Assembly (NCBI RefSeq): GCF_010211745.1
Contig: NZ_PDWQ01000004.1
Location: forward strand, 310,001-374,000
From: Pseudoxanthomonas kalamensis DSM 18571
GTDB taxonomy: Bacteria > Pseudomonadota > Gammaproteobacteria > Xanthomonadales > Xanthomonadaceae
Length of the DNA stretch: 64,000 bases
Reading direction: 5' to 3'
Shown: piece by piece, positions 1-9,570 of the stretch
Numbering within the stretch: position 1 is the first letter of the stretch
Layout of the letters: every line of letters begins with the position of its first letter
The notes under the pieces: generated by a model
Database searches by the model: none
What the model was told of the DNA's origin: nothing
The model's input: only the letters and a program-made list of their open reading frames with translations
Made by a program: the position numbers and the translations under genes

Positions 1-59
1 CCCAAGGCCAGCAAACTGCCGGCCAACCAGGCTCGAATTCGGACATTCCCCATGCGCAT
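1..59 (-). CDS. amiB: N-terminus of probable N-acetylmuramoyl-L-alanine amidase (partial)
   Basis: Only the first 19 or so codons lie in the window. Reading leftwards from ATG at 59 (a second ATG lies at 53) gives a basic N-region followed by a hydrophobic stretch (WLAGSLLAL), as expected for a signal peptide. An in-frame TGA lies a short distance upstream. The call rests on synteny: in many gammaproteobacteria nnr and tsaE are followed on the same strand by amiB, a periplasmic cell-wall amidase. The catalytic domain is outside the window, so the product cannot be verified here. Confidence 0.45.
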   Translation of the reverse strand, partial: MRMGNVRIRAWLAGSLLAL

Positions 60-134
60 GCGCGAATTCAAGCATCAAACGGGGCCGGAATGCAAGGGCT
101 TTTCCCTTAATAATCCGTGACCTGGGATAACTTC

Positions 135-623
135 CTAGTCTTGACCGGAAAGGATTTCCCGCAACTCGCTGCGCCCGGGCAGCCGTTGCAGCCAGGCCTC
201 GCCGGTCGGCGAGGTCGCCAGCAGCCGGGCTGAGCGCCCCTGCCCCTCCACCGCCAGTTCCAGCCGCAGGTCGGCTGCCGGCAGGGCATTGCCGCCACGC
301 TCGGGCCATTCGACCAGCCACAGGCGGGCTTCGCCCTCGTCTAGGCCAAGGAAATCCAGCTCGGCGGCCTCGGCGATGCGGTACAGGTCCAGATGCCAAG
401 CCTCGCCGTCTTCCAGCGGATAGCGCTCGACCAGGGTGTAGGTCGGGCTGCGGATCGCGCCCTGCACGCCCAGCCTGCGCAACAGCGCGCGCGCCAGCGT
501 CGATTTCCCGGCGCCGAGATCGCCCTGCAGATGGATCACGGCCGTTTCCGGCCTGGTCAAGCCCAGCGCACTGCCAAGTGTTTCGGTCGCCGCCGTATCG
601 GGAAGGAAGCATCGCATCTGCAC
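135..623 (-). CDS. tsaE: tRNA threonylcarbamoyladenosine biosynthesis ATPase TsaE
   Basis: This 162-aa protein has the usual TsaE length. It carries a Walker A motif at residues 34-41 (GDLGAGKS), the SPTYTLVE segment just after it, and HLDLYR further on, all characteristic of the family. TsaE is the ATPase partner of TsaB/TsaD in making the t6A modification at position 37 of ANN-decoding tRNAs; it acts in the cytoplasm. It lies downstream of nnr on the same strand with a gap of about 50 bases and upstream of the probable amiB, the order seen in Escherichia coli. Confidence 0.93.
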   Translation of the reverse strand: MQMRCFLPDTAATETLGSALGLTRPETAVIHLQGDLGAGKSTLARALLRRLGVQGAIRSPTYTLVERYPLEDGEAWHLDLYRIAEAAELDFLGLDEGEARLWLVEWPERGGNALPAADLRLELAVEGQGRSARLLATSPTGEAWLQRLPGRSELREILSGQD

Positions 624-675
624 ATTCTAGGCAAGCGCAGGCATGTCCGCGCCCACTGCCGGTTCGCGCGATACC

Positions 676-2148
676 TCAGGGATTGGCCAGGCGTCGCAGC
701 TGCGGCAGCAGGTCCGAAGGCAGCAGACCGCGCTGGCCATCGACCGCGGCAGCATCGCCGGCCAGCGAGTGCAGCAGCGCACCGGCGGATGCCGCATCGA
801 ACGCCGACAGGCCCTGCCCGCGCAGGGCGGCAATCGCGCCGGTCAGCAGATCGCCCATGCCGCCGACCGCCATGCCCGGGTTGCCGGCGCCGACCACGCG
901 GGGAATTTCCGCGGGCGCGGCGACGATCGTTCCGGCGCCTTTCAGTACCGTCACCGCGCGATGGCGTTCGGCAATCGCCTGCGCAGCGGCGAAGCGGTCG
1001 CACTGTACGTCATGTACGGCCGTGCCGAGCAGGCGCGCGGCTTCGCCCGGATGCGGGGTCAGGATCGCGCCGTCCAGCGGCTGCGGCGCTTCGGCCAGCA
1101 GGTTCAGCGCATCGGCATCGAGCACCAGCGGCTTGCCCGCTTCCAGCGCGAGACCCAGCATCGCCCGCCCCCACTCGCCCATGCCCAGCCCGGGGCCGAC
1201 GGCGACGACATCCGCCGCGGCCAGCAACGGGATCGCCTCCGCGCCCGATTCCACCGCCACCGCCATCGCTTCCGGCCGCCGCGCCAGCAACGCCGGCACG
1301 TGGCGCTCGCGGGTCGCCACGGTCAACAAGCCGGTGCCGCAGCGCAGGGCCGCCTCGGCGCACAGCAGGATCGCGCCGCCATGACCGTGGTCGCCACCGA
1401 TGCACAGCACGCGCCCGGATTCGCCCTTGTGCGTGTTGCGACGACGCGGCGGCAGCCAGGCCGACAGCGCGCCCGCCTGCAGCAACCCGGCCGTCGCCTC
1501 GATGCCGGCATGGGCAGCATCCGGCACCTGCAGATCGTCCAGCAGCAGTTCGCCGGTCCGCTCCAGTGCATCGCCGGTATGCAGGCCGCGATGGCGGACG
1601 ATGAACTGCAGCGTCACCGCCGCCGTCACCGCCGCGCCCGGCGCGATGCCGGCGTCGGCATCCACCCCGGTCGGCACATCGAGCGCGAATACCGGCGCTG
1701 CTTGCGTGTTGATGACCTCGATCAGCGACGCCGCATCAACCTCCGGCGCACGCGACAGGCCGATGCCGAACAGCGCATCGACGATGACATCCGCTTCCAG
1801 GCCCGCCTCGGGAAACAGATCGACGCGACCGCCTGCCGCCAGATACTCGGTGCAGGCGCGCTGGGCCAATGGCGTGCGTGGCGCATGCGCGGCCAGGTGC
1901 AGCACGCGCACCTGCCGCCGCGATTGCAAGGCCAGTTTCGCCAGTACGTAACCGTCGCCGCCGTTGTTGCCCGGCCCGCACACCACCACGATCCGTTGCG
2001 CCTGCGGCCATCGCTGCAGCAACTGCTGCCAGCCCGCCTGCCCGGCGCGCTGCATCAGCGCGTAACCATCGCCGCCAAGCAAGGCCGTAGCTTGCGCATC
2101 CAGCCGGCGCGCGGCGGCGGTGTCGTACAGGGGAACGATGCCGTGCAT
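676..2148 (-). CDS. nnr: Bifunctional NAD(P)H-hydrate epimerase / ADP-dependent dehydratase Nnr
   Basis: The protein has 490 residues when started at ATG 2148 (MHGIVPLYDT). An in-frame ATG at 2169 would add seven residues; a much longer open frame upstream overlaps queG and is rejected. The N-terminal half is the YjeF epimerase domain with the loop VVCGPGNNGGDGYV; the C-terminal half is the ribokinase-like dehydratase with GNPGMAVGGMGDLLTG. The usual GTGD of the second domain reads GMGD here. The enzyme repairs hydrated NADH and NADPH. It is divergent from queG with only 23 bases between the start codons, so their promoters must overlap or lie within the genes. Confidence 0.93.
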   Translation of the reverse strand: MHGIVPLYDTAAARRLDAQATALLGGDGYALMQRAGQAGWQQLLQRWPQAQRIVVVCGPGNNGGDGYVLAKLALQSRRQVRVLHLAAHAPRTPLAQRACTEYLAAGGRVDLFPEAGLEADVIVDALFGIGLSRAPEVDAASLIEVINTQAAPVFALDVPTGVDADAGIAPGAAVTAAVTLQFIVRHRGLHTGDALERTGELLLDDLQVPDAAHAGIEATAGLLQAGALSAWLPPRRRNTHKGESGRVLCIGGDHGHGGAILLCAEAALRCGTGLLTVATRERHVPALLARRPEAMAVAVESGAEAIPLLAAADVVAVGPGLGMGEWGRAMLGLALEAGKPLVLDADALNLLAEAPQPLDGAILTPHPGEAARLLGTAVHDVQCDRFAAAQAIAERHRAVTVLKGAGTIVAAPAEIPRVVGAGNPGMAVGGMGDLLTGAIAALRGQGLSAFDAASAGALLHSLAGDAAAVDGQRGLLPSDLLPQLRRLANP

Positions 2149-2171
2149 GCAGCGGATTCTATACTTCATCC

Positions 2172-3257
2172 ATGCCTTCGCCCCTCGCCCCGCCCCGTCC
2201 CGAGCTGCCGGATCCGGCCGGCGTTGCCGCACGCATCCGTGAGCTGGCCCATGCCTCCGGCTTCCAGCGCTGCGGCATTTCCGGCGTCGAACTCGGCGAG
2301 GACGAAACCCATCTGCATAACTGGCTGGCGCAGGGCCTGTACGGCGACATGCAGTGGATGCGGGCGCATGGCGACAAGCGCTCACGGCCGCGGGAACTGG
2401 TCCCAGGCACTTTGCGGGTGGTTTCGGTCGGACTGGACTACGGTCAGGACGACGACGCGGAGGCCTGGCGTACGCTGGCCGACGGCGAGCGTGCCTACGT
2501 GGCGCGGTATGCGCTGGGCCGCGACTACCACAAGCTGATGCGCAACCGCCTGCAGAAACTGGCCGAACGCATCGCCACCGAGATCGGGCCGTTCGGCTTT
2601 CGCGTATTCGTCGATTCGGCGCCGGTGCTGGAACGCGCGCTGGCGCGCAATGCCGGGCTGGGCTGGATCGGCAAGCACACCTGCCTGATCGACAAGGATG
2701 GCGGTTCGTGGTTCTTCCTCGGCGAAATCTACCTGGACCTGCCGCTGCCGGTCGATCCACCGGCCAGCACGCACTGCGGCAGTTGTACGCGCTGCATCGA
2801 CATCTGCCCCACCCAAGCCATCGTCGCCCCGTACCGGCTGGATGCGCGCCGCTGCATTGCCTACCTGACCATCGAGCACGAAGGCGCCATTCCCGAGGAG
2901 CTGCGCCCGGCCGTCGGCAACCGCATCTTCGGCTGCGACGACTGCCAGCTGGTCTGCCCCTGGAACAAGTTCGCCAAGCGCACCGACGAAACCGATTTCC
3001 GCACACGCAACCGGCTGGACACCGCCACCCTGGCCGAACTGTTCGCCTGGAGCGAAGACGACTTCCTCAGCTGCACCGAAGGTTCGGCGATCCGCCGCAG
3101 CGGTCATGAGCGCTGGCTGCGCAATATCGCCGTCGCCCTGGGCAATGCACCGACCACGCCGGAAGTACTGACCGCATTGGCCTCACGTCGCGACGACCCT
3201 TCAGCGCTGGTCCGCGAACATGTCGCTTGGGCGCTGACACGCCACGCCAGCGGCTGA
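2172..3257 (+). CDS. queG: Epoxyqueuosine reductase QueG
   Basis: The 361-aa protein catalyses the last step of queuosine synthesis, reducing epoxyqueuosine to queuosine in tRNA, using cobalamin and two [4Fe-4S] clusters. Both cluster motifs are visible: CGSCTRCIDICP near residues 200-215 and CDDCQLVCPWN near 255-267. The FVDSAPVLERALARNAGLGWIGK region typical of QueG is present, and a short HEAT-like C-terminal part follows. It ends convergently with pgi; the two stop codons sit in opposite arms of one hairpin. Confidence 0.95.
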   Translation: MPSPLAPPRPELPDPAGVAARIRELAHASGFQRCGISGVELGEDETHLHNWLAQGLYGDMQWMRAHGDKRSRPRELVPGTLRVVSVGLDYGQDDDAEAWRTLADGERAYVARYALGRDYHKLMRNRLQKLAERIATEIGPFGFRVFVDSAPVLERALARNAGLGWIGKHTCLIDKDGGSWFFLGEIYLDLPLPVDPPASTHCGSCTRCIDICPTQAIVAPYRLDARRCIAYLTIEHEGAIPEELRPAVGNRIFGCDDCQLVCPWNKFAKRTDETDFRTRNRLDTATLAELFAWSEDDFLSCTEGSAIRRSGHERWLRNIAVALGNAPTTPEVLTALASRRDDPSALVREHVAWALTRHASG

Positions 3258-3270
3258 GCGCGTCAGCCGC
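3250..3270. terminator. Hairpin shared by convergent queG and pgi
   Basis: An 8-bp perfect stem (GCGGCTGA at 3250-3257 pairing with TCAGCCGC at 3263-3270) encloses a 5-base loop. The last three bases of the left arm are the queG TGA, and the first three of the right arm are the reversed pgi stop. There is no T-tract on either side, so it may be a weak bidirectional terminator or an mRNA end-protecting structure. Confidence 0.5.
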
Positions 3271-4771
3271 GTGACCTGATCTCCGCCAGCAGCGCCTGCG
3301 TCACCGGATCGGAGGCTTCCGATTCGCCGCGCAGGGCCGGCAGCAGGCCGTTGGCCAGTTGCTTGCCGAGTTCGACGCCGAACTGGTCGAAGGCGTTGAT
3401 GCCCCAGATCACCGACTGCGCGTAGACGCTGTGCTCGTACATGGCGATCAGCGCGCCGAGCGACTGCGGGGTCAGCGCGTCGAGCAGGATCATGGTGCCG
3501 GGACGGCCGCCGGGATAGCGGCGATGCGGGTCGTCGCTGCCCTGCCCGTTGGCCAGCGCCTCGCTCTGCGCCAGCAGGTTGGACAGCAGGGCCAGATGGT
3601 TTTCCGCATACGGATCGTCGTTGCGCAAGGTGCCGACGAAATCCAGCGGCACCACTTGGGTGCCCTGGTGCAAGGCCTGGAAGAAACTGTGCTGCACGTC
3701 GGTGCCGGCGCCACCCCACCACACCGGCACGGTGTCGCCATCGACCGGCGAGCCGTCGAGCTTCACCGACTTGCCCAGGCTTTCCATCACCAACTGCTGC
3801 AGGTAGGCCGGCAGCAGCGCCAGGCGCTGGTCGTAGGTCATCACCCCGTGCGCGGCATGGCCGAGCAGGTTGCGGTTCCACACTGCGGTCAGCGCGTGGC
3901 GCACGGCCAGGTTGGTCGCCAACGGTGCCTGCAACACATGCGCGTCGAACTCGGCCGCACCGGCCAGCAGCGCCTCGAAGCGTTCGAAGCCGATCGCCAG
4001 CGCGATCGGGAAACCGACCGCCGACCACAGCGAATAGCGGCCGCCAACCCAGTCCCACATCGGCAGCACGCGTTCGGCGGCGATCGCGAAAGCCGTCTCG
4101 GCGCGCTGCGGATTGGCGCTGACCGCGTACAACTGCTCGCTTCCGCCCAGCCAGTCGCGCAGGATCGCGCCGTTAAGCAGGGTTTCCTGAGTGCCGAAGG
4201 TCTTGGAGATCAGGATGCCTGCGGTCCGCGCCGGGTCGAGCTCCGCCAGCGCGCGCTGCATGGCCGCACCGTCGACGTTGGAAACGAAGTGCACGCGCAA
4301 CTGCCCAGGCACTGCGTCGCGCAAGGCGTCGGCGACCAGCCGCGGCCCCAGGTCGGAACCGCCGATGCCGACGCTGACGATGTCGGTGATCGGGCCGGCT
4401 TCCAGTTCCGCAACCAATGCACCCATGCGCCGACGTACTTCGCAGGCGGTGGCGAAGGCTTCGCGCGCCGCCGTGGCCTGCGACAGGTTGCCGCGCAATG
4501 CGGTGTGCAGTGCGGCGCGGCCTTCGGTGACGTTGACCGTCTCGCCATCGAACAAGCGCCGGAACGCGGCCGATAGCCCCCTGTCCTCGCCCAGTGCGAC
4601 CAGTGTGGCAAAGGCGGCGCGATCATAGCCTTGGCGCGCGAAGTTGGCGTACAGCGGCCCCACCCGCAGCGAGAAATCGGCGACCCGCGCCGGATCGGTG
4701 GCGACCAGCTCGGCGGTACGGCTGCCCCGCAACCGGGCGGCATGCGTTTGCAGCATATCGAATGCGCTCAT
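3263..4771 (-). CDS. pgi: Glucose-6-phosphate isomerase
   Basis: This 502-aa protein interconverts glucose 6-phosphate and fructose 6-phosphate. Both family signatures are present: [14 protein letters not shown] near residue 240 and [12 protein letters not shown] near the C-terminus, where GK contains the conserved lysine. It is slightly shorter than the E. coli enzyme (549 aa). Its ATG overlaps the panD stop by four bases (ATGA), implying translational coupling with the pantothenate genes upstream. It also supplies sugar phosphate that could feed the EPS genes further right. Confidence 0.95.
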   Translation of the reverse strand: MSAFDMLQTHAARLRGSRTAELVATDPARVADFSLRVGPLYANFARQGYDRAAFATLVALGEDRGLSAAFRRLFDGETVNVTEGRAALHTALRGNLSQATAAREAFATACEVRRRMGALVAELEAGPITDIVSVGIGGSDLGPRLVADALRDAVPGQLRVHFVSNVDGAAMQRALAELDPARTAGILISKTFGTQETLLNGAILRDWLGGSEQLYAVSANPQRAETAFAIAAERVLPMWDWVGGRYSLWSAVGFPIALAIGFERFEALLAGAAEFDAHVLQAPLATNLAVRHALTAVWNRNLLGHAAHGVMTYDQRLALLPAYLQQLVMESLGKSVKLDGSPVDGDTVPVWWGGAGTDVQHSFFQALHQGTQVVPLDFVGTLRNDDPYAENHLALLSNLLAQSEALANGQGSDDPHRRYPGGRPGTMILLDALTPQSLGALIAMYEHSVYAQSVIWGINAFDQFGVELGKQLANGLLPALRGESEASDPVTQALLAEIRSRG

Positions 4772-5148
4772 GCGGCCTGTTTCGGAATGCTGTCGTTGGT
4801 ATGGGTGATGCGGTTGTCGCCGTCGACGTAGACCAGTTTCGGCTTGAACTGCGCGACCTCGGCTTCGTCCATGCTGGCGAAGGCGGCGATGATGACCAGG
4901 TCGCCGACCTGCACGTGGCGGGCAGCGCCACCGTTCAGCGAAATGATGCCGCTACCCTCGTCGGCGCGGATCGCGTAGGTGGTGAAGCGGCTGCCGTTGC
5001 TGATATCCCAGACATGCACCTGCTCGAACTCGCGGATGCCGGTGGCATCCAGCAGCAGACCATCGATGGCGACCGAACCTTCGTAGTTCAGTTCCGAATG
5101 GGTCACCGTGGCGCGGTGGATCTTGGCTTTGAGCAGATTCAGATGCAT
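4768..5148 (-). CDS. panD: Aspartate 1-decarboxylase proenzyme PanD
   Basis: PanD makes beta-alanine for pantothenate. Starting at ATG 5148 gives [13 protein letters not shown] and 126 aa, the family's usual length; the longer frame adds 17 unrelated residues and is rejected. The self-cleavage site that generates the pyruvoyl cofactor is Gly24-Ser25 in YEGSV, exactly where expected. It lies between panC and pgi and overlaps pgi by four bases. Confidence 0.95.
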   Translation of the reverse strand: MHLNLLKAKIHRATVTHSELNYEGSVAIDGLLLDATGIREFEQVHVWDISNGSRFTTYAIRADEGSGIISLNGGAARHVQVGDLVIIAAFASMDEAEVAQFKPKLVYVDGDNRITHTNDSIPKQAA

Positions 5149-5224
5149 GGCGGCGGATTCGCTCGGGGGAACCCGGATTCTAGCAAGCCAACGACGCAAG
5201 CTTTCTTCTCGCGCACGGGCAGGT

Positions 5225-6067
5225 TCAGAACTCCAGGTTGTCGATCAGCCGGGTCCGCCCCAGTCGGGCGGCGATCAGCGCGACCTTCGCACCGGCATCG
5301 TCCGCGCCCGGTTCACCGAGGTCGTGCCGTCGCACCGCCGCGTAATCGACAACGAATCCGGCTGCGGCCAGCCGCTGCGCGGCTGCGGCTTCGACCTCGG
5401 TACGCGACTTGCCCGCCCGCATGCCATCGATCATGTCCTGCAAGGTGCGGCGGATCTCGGCCGCACGCGGACGCTGATCCGCATCCAGATACTGGTTGCG
5501 CGAACTCATCGCCAGACCATCGGCCTCGCGCACGATGCTGCCGGCCAGAATCTCGATCGGAAACGCCAGGTCGGTCACCATCTGCCGGATCACCGCCAAC
5601 TGCTGGTAGTCCTTCTTGCCGAAGGCAGCCACGTCCGGCTGCACCTGGTTGAACAGCCGGCTGACCACGGTACAGACGCCATCGAAATGGCCGGGGCGAT
5701 GCTCGCCTTCGAGCACGCCACTGACACCCGGCACGTGCACGTTGGCCGCCAGCTCGATGCCGAACGGATACATCGATTCCACCGTCGGCAGCCACAGCAC
5801 GTCGCAACCAGCGCCTTCCAGCCCGCTCATGTCGGCCTCCGGCGTGCGCGGGTAGCGGGTGTAGTCCTCGTTGGGACCGAACTGGGTCGGGTTGACGAAC
5901 ACGCTGGACACCACCCGGTCGGCGTACTGTCGCGCCAGCATCACCAGCGAATAGTGCCCGGCATGCAGGTTGCCCATGGTCGGCACGAAGCCCACCCGCA
6001 ACCCCTGCCGCTTCCATTCGCAGACGCGGGCGCGCAGCTGATCCAGCTCGGTGATGGTTTCGATCAT
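5225..6067 (-). CDS. panC: Pantothenate synthetase PanC
   Basis: The 280-aa enzyme condenses pantoate with beta-alanine using ATP. The nucleotide-binding motif [10 protein letters not shown] is at residues 29-38, followed later by FGKKDYQQL and the KMSKS-equivalent MSSRNQYL. Length and motifs are normal. It sits between panB (69 bases upstream) and panD (76 bases downstream). Confidence 0.96.
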   Translation of the reverse strand: MIETITELDQLRARVCEWKRQGLRVGFVPTMGNLHAGHYSLVMLARQYADRVVSSVFVNPTQFGPNEDYTRYPRTPEADMSGLEGAGCDVLWLPTVESMYPFGIELAANVHVPGVSGVLEGEHRPGHFDGVCTVVSRLFNQVQPDVAAFGKKDYQQLAVIRQMVTDLAFPIEILAGSIVREADGLAMSSRNQYLDADQRPRAAEIRRTLQDMIDGMRAGKSRTEVEAAAAQRLAAAGFVVDYAAVRRHDLGEPGADDAGAKVALIAARLGRTRLIDNLEF

Positions 6068-6136
6068 GGTTCCCGGTTCCGGTACGCGGCGGCGCGCCGC
6101 CGTGGCTCAATCAGGCGTGGGGCAATCAAGCATGGA

Positions 6137-6949
6137 TCAGTAGGAGTGTTCGGTGTCGGGGAAGACGCCGCTGCGCACAGCCTCGGCGTAGGCACGCACC
6201 GCACCGGCGACCGAGCCGCCTTCGGCCAGGAAGTCCTTGACGAATTTCGGCTTGCGATGGCCGGTATCCAGCCCCAGCATGTCGTGCAACACCAGTACCT
6301 GGCCATCGCAGCCGGGGCCGGCGCCGATGCCGATGGTGGGAATGGCGACCTCGGCGGTGATCTGCGCGGCCAGCTCCGAAGGCACGCACTCCAGTACCAG
6401 CAGTTGCGCGCCGGCCTCGGCGACCGCCTGCGCATCGCGGCGCAATTGCTCGGCCGCAGCCGCCTCGCGCCCCTGCACCCGGTAGCCACCGAATTTCAGC
6501 ACCGACTGCGGGGTCAGGCCCAGGTGCGCGCAGACCGGGATGTCGCGCTCGACCAGGAAGCCGATCACGTCCAGCTTGTGCCCGGCGCCTTCCAGCTTGA
6601 CCATCTCGGCGCCCGCCTGCAGCAAGCGCACCGACGCATCCAGCGCGCGCTCGGCGGTGGCGTCGGACTGGAACGGCAGATCCGAAACCAGCAAGGCACG
6701 CTGCAGGCCGCGCGCAACCACGCGGGTGTGGTAGACGATCGCATCCACCGTCACCGGCAGGGTCGAGTCGTGCCCCTGCACCACCATGCCCAGCGAATCG
6801 CCGACCAGCACCAGATCGACACCACAAGCGTCGAAGACCCGGGCAAAGCTGTTGTCGTAGGCGGTCAGCATCACCAACTTGCGGCCGTCGCGCTTGGCTT
6901 CGGCCAGGGCGGGAACGGTCCAGGGCTTGCTGTCGGCGTGGGTACTCAT
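6137..6949 (-). CDS. panB: 3-methyl-2-oxobutanoate hydroxymethyltransferase PanB
   Basis: The 270-aa enzyme makes ketopantoate from alpha-ketoisovalerate and methylene-tetrahydrofolate. Family motifs seen include [36 protein letters not shown] and the [20 protein letters not shown] loop. The start overlaps the folK stop by four bases (ATGA), so the folate and pantothenate genes are translationally coupled, which fits PanB's need for a folate cofactor. Confidence 0.96.
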   Translation of the reverse strand: MSTHADSKPWTVPALAEAKRDGRKLVMLTAYDNSFARVFDACGVDLVLVGDSLGMVVQGHDSTLPVTVDAIVYHTRVVARGLQRALLVSDLPFQSDATAERALDASVRLLQAGAEMVKLEGAGHKLDVIGFLVERDIPVCAHLGLTPQSVLKFGGYRVQGREAAAAEQLRRDAQAVAEAGAQLLVLECVPSELAAQITAEVAIPTIGIGAGPGCDGQVLVLHDMLGLDTGHRKPKFVKDFLAEGGSVAGAVRAYAEAVRSGVFPDTEHSY

Positions 6950-7467
6950 GACGGGCTATTATCCACGTCCAGCGCGCGGATATGCGCCATCTCGTCCGAT
7001 TCCAGCGCGGATACAGCGTTCCGCGCCGGGCCATGGCCCGGCACCTGCACGTCCGGGGCGATCTCCAGCAGTGGCACCAGCACGAAGGCTCGGCGCAGCA
7101 TCTGCGGATGCGGCACGCTCAGGCCGGCTTCCTCGATGCACGTGTCGCCGTACAGCAACAGGTCCAGATCCAGGCGGCGCGGTCCCCAGCGCTGCTCGTG
7201 ACGGCGGTCGCGGCCGAAATCGCGCTCGATCCGCAGCAGGGACTGCAACAGCCCGCGCGGCGACAGCCCGGTCTCCAGCTCGGCCACCGCATTGACGAAA
7301 TCCGGCTGCTCGCGCACACCCCAGGCCGGGGTTGCGTACAGGCCGGAAGCCTGCCGCAGGCGCGTGTCGGGCAGCGCATCCAGCGCGATCAGGGCCTGAC
7401 GCAAGGTGACGGCGACATCGCCGAGATTGCCTCCCAGGCCGATGTAGGCCGCCACCGGCACATTCAT
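6946..7467 (-). CDS. folK: 6-hydroxymethyl-7,8-dihydropterin pyrophosphokinase FolK
   Basis: FolK (173 aa) transfers pyrophosphate from ATP to hydroxymethyl-dihydropterin in folate synthesis. It starts [28 protein letters not shown] and the signature [15 protein letters not shown] follow. It overlaps pcnB upstream and panB downstream by four bases each, so pcnB-folK-panB form a tightly coupled transcript. Confidence 0.95.
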   Translation of the reverse strand: MNVPVAAYIGLGGNLGDVAVTLRQALIALDALPDTRLRQASGLYATPAWGVREQPDFVNAVAELETGLSPRGLLQSLLRIERDFGRDRRHEQRWGPRRLDLDLLLYGDTCIEEAGLSVPHPQMLRRAFVLVPLLEIAPDVQVPGHGPARNAVSALESDEMAHIRALDVDNSPS

Positions 7468-8849
7468 TCGCGCGAGGCGCTGCGACTGCTGCGCCGGCGT
7501 CGGCGCCGGCTGCGCTTGGACGGCGCATCGTCGTCAGTGGAAGCCTCCGCTGGCGGCGCCACGCCGAGGCTGGCCGACAGCTCGTCGCCGGACTGGCTTT
7601 GCGCCTGCTTCCAGAAGGCCACATCGTCGGCATGCTCGTCCGAGGCGAACAGCCGCAGCGCCAGGAAGTCGTAGCCGGCGCGGAAACGCGGGTGCGCCAG
7701 CAGGCGCATCACCCGCTTGCGCTGGCGGGTGGAGAAACGCGATTGCAGCAGCCAGATTTCCTGCATCGGCAGCGAGAACCGCCGCGGCAGCGCCACCGTG
7801 TCCAGCAGGTGCAGGGTGACCCGGTCGGCGGCACGGCGCTGCGCGTCCTCCAGCGCCACGCCCTGCGCCTGCAGGCCCATCAGGCTGCGGCAATAGGCCG
7901 GCCACATCAGCAGGGCGAACAGGAAGGCCGGCGAGACCGGCTCGTCGCCGGCAACCCGCACGTCGGTGCCGCGCAGGCCTTCGACCAGCATCCGCCGCAG
8001 CGCGCCGCTGCGGTTGGCTGCCAGCGCCGCGGCGGTCTCCGGCAGCAGGACCGGCAGCAGGCCGTAGCGTTCGAGCCCCTCGAAACTGGCGACCGCGTGC
8101 CCGGACAGGAACAGCTTCAGCATTTCCTCGAACAACCGCGCCGGCGCGGCCTCGGCCAGCAACGGCGCCAGCCGCGCGATCGGTTCGGCGGTCGCCGCCT
8201 CGATCTCGAACTGCAGCTTGGCCGCCAGCCGCACCGCGCGCAGCATCCGCACCGGGTCCTCGCGGTAACGCTGCTCCGGGTCGCCGATCAGCTTCAGCCG
8301 CCGCGCCAGCACGTCGGCATAGCCGCCAACGTAGTCGCGCACCGAGAAGTCCTCGATCGCGTAATACAGCGCGTTGGCGGTGAAGTCGCGGCGCACCGCA
8401 TCCTCCTCGATGCTGCCGTAGACGTTGTCGCGGACCAGGCGGCCGTTGTCCATCTCGCGGTCCCCGCTGCCGTCGTCGCTGTTGGCGCGGAAGGTGGCGA
8501 CCTCGATGATCTCGCGGCCGAACACCACATGCGCCAATCGGAAGCGGCGGCCGATCAACCGGCAGTTGCGAAACAGCTGCTTGACCTGCTCCGGGGTGGC
8601 GTCGGTAGCCACGTCGAAGTCCTTCGGGATCTGCCCGACCAGCAGGTCGCGCACCGCGCCGCCGACCAGATGAGCGGAATAGCCGCCGTCGCGCAGCCGG
8701 TACAGCACGCGCAAGGCATTGGGACTGATGTCGCGGCGCGAAATCGGATGCTGCTCGCGCGGGATGACGGTGAGTTCGGCCTGGAAAGTGATGACTGCGG
8801 TTCCGGTAGGCGGTCGCGGGGTATCGGGTGATTGCCCGGAGCGACCCAA
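7464..8849 (-). CDS. pcnB: Poly(A) polymerase I PcnB
   Basis: This 461-aa nucleotidyltransferase adds poly(A) tails to RNA 3' ends and promotes decay. It has LVGGAVRDLL followed by PKDFDVATDATP with the catalytic Asp pair, the RRFRLAHVVFG segment, and a C-terminal tail rich in arginine and serine, as is typical of PcnB rather than the CCA enzyme. The first ATG (8849) is used; no better-placed start was found. Its start lies inside the promoter of the divergent tRNA-Glu gene. Confidence 0.92.
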   Translation of the reverse strand: MGRSGQSPDTPRPPTGTAVITFQAELTVIPREQHPISRRDISPNALRVLYRLRDGGYSAHLVGGAVRDLLVGQIPKDFDVATDATPEQVKQLFRNCRLIGRRFRLAHVVFGREIIEVATFRANSDDGSGDREMDNGRLVRDNVYGSIEEDAVRRDFTANALYYAIEDFSVRDYVGGYADVLARRLKLIGDPEQRYREDPVRMLRAVRLAAKLQFEIEAATAEPIARLAPLLAEAAPARLFEEMLKLFLSGHAVASFEGLERYGLLPVLLPETAAALAANRSGALRRMLVEGLRGTDVRVAGDEPVSPAFLFALLMWPAYCRSLMGLQAQGVALEDAQRRAADRVTLHLLDTVALPRRFSLPMQEIWLLQSRFSTRQRKRVMRLLAHPRFRAGYDFLALRLFASDEHADDVAFWKQAQSQSGDELSASLGVAPPAEASTDDDAPSKRSRRRRRRSSRSASRE

Positions 8850-8861
8850 GCCGAATATACT
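8832..8861 (+). promoter_or_regulatory. Sigma-70-type promoter of tRNA-Glu
   Basis: TTGCCC at 8832-8837 and TATACT at 8856-8861 are separated by 18 bases, and the tRNA begins 27 bases after the -10 box. The -35 box overlaps the start codon of the divergent pcnB gene. The fit is by eye only. Confidence 0.6.
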
Positions 8862-8888
8862 AATCTGCTACGCCGGCGCAGCCCAAAC

Positions 8889-8963
8889 GCTCCCTTCGTC
8901 TAGAGGTTAGGACGTGGCCCTCTCAAGGCTAAAACAGGGGTTCGAGTCCCCTAGGGAGCGCCA
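8889..8963 (+). tRNA. tRNA-Glu (anticodon CTC)
   Basis: The acceptor stem pairs 8889-8895 (GCTCCCT) with 8953-8959 (AGGGAGC). The discriminator G is 8960 and CCA is encoded at 8961-8963. The D-arm (TCGTCTAGAGG), the T-arm (CAGGGGTTCGAGTCCCCT) and a seven-base anticodon loop CTCTCAA with anticodon CTC are all visible. It reads the codon GAG. The sequence closely resembles the E. coli tRNA-Glu, which has anticodon TTC. A TTC isoacceptor is expected elsewhere in the genome. Confidence 0.95.
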
Positions 8964-8986
8964 CTTCGGCCCGGCGTGACGCACCC

Positions 8987-9029
8987 GGCAGGGCGACCGC
9001 CCTGCCATCCGGGCCCCGCCTCGGCGGGG
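8987..9029 (+). terminator. Two GC-rich hairpins after tRNA-Glu
   Basis: GGCAGGGC (8987-8994) pairs with GCCCTGCC (8999-9006) around a 4-base loop. CCCCGCC (9014-9020) and GGCGGGG (9023-9029) form a second hairpin. There is no U-tract, so termination or processing of the tRNA precursor is only inferred. Confidence 0.4.
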
Positions 9030-9150
9030 TTCGCCGCTTAACGCCCCGCCAGCCGTGCCGACGCCCTGCCACGAGAACCCTTCTCATCCGCGGCGGCCGG
9101 CTGGATTAAACTTGCGCATTCCCGTTCGTCTCCGTTCCGGCAACATCCCC

Positions 9151-9474
9151 ATGCCTTTCGTCGTCACCGAAAACTGCATCAAGTGCAAGTACACCGACTG
9201 TGTCGAGGTCTGCCCCGTGGACTGCTTCCACGAAGGCCCCAACTTCCTGGTGATCGATCCCGACGAATGCATCGACTGCACCCTGTGCGAGCCGGAATGC
9301 CCGATCAACGCGATCTACCCCGAGGACGACGTGCCGGCCGGACAGGAGTCCTACGTCGCCCTGAACGCCGAGCTTTCGCGGCAGTGGCCGGTGATCACCA
9401 CCCGCAAGGACCCGCTGCCGGATGCCGACGAGTGGGAAGGCAAGCCGGACAAGCTGAAACTGCTGGAGCGCTGA
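9151..9474 (+). CDS. fdxA: 7Fe ferredoxin FdxA
   Basis: Started at ATG 9151 the protein has 107 residues ([17 protein letters not shown]), the standard length for FdxA; the upstream extension is not conserved-looking. Cysteines in [17 protein letters not shown] and [12 protein letters not shown] provide ligands for one [3Fe-4S] and one [4Fe-4S] cluster. It is an electron carrier whose partner cannot be told from context. It is monocistronic and ends at a strong bidirectional terminator. Confidence 0.93.
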   Translation: MPFVVTENCIKCKYTDCVEVCPVDCFHEGPNFLVIDPDECIDCTLCEPECPINAIYPEDDVPAGQESYVALNAELSRQWPVITTRKDPLPDADEWEGKPDKLKLLER

Positions 9475-9519
9475 ACGAAGCGCGTCCCTGCGGCAGCTAC
9501 GGCAGCAGCCGGCATCATC

Positions 9520-9546
9520 GAAAAGGGCGCCAATGGCGCCCTTTTC
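9520..9546. terminator. Bidirectional rho-independent terminator, fdxA / bamC-like gene
   Basis: A perfect 12-bp stem (GAAAAGGGCGCC with GGCGCCCTTTTC) has a 3-base AAT loop. The GC core is followed by CTTTTC on the plus strand and by the same run on the minus strand, so it can serve both converging genes. Confidence 0.85.
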
Positions 9547-9570
9547 TCGTTCAACCCTGGGACCGGCGAA

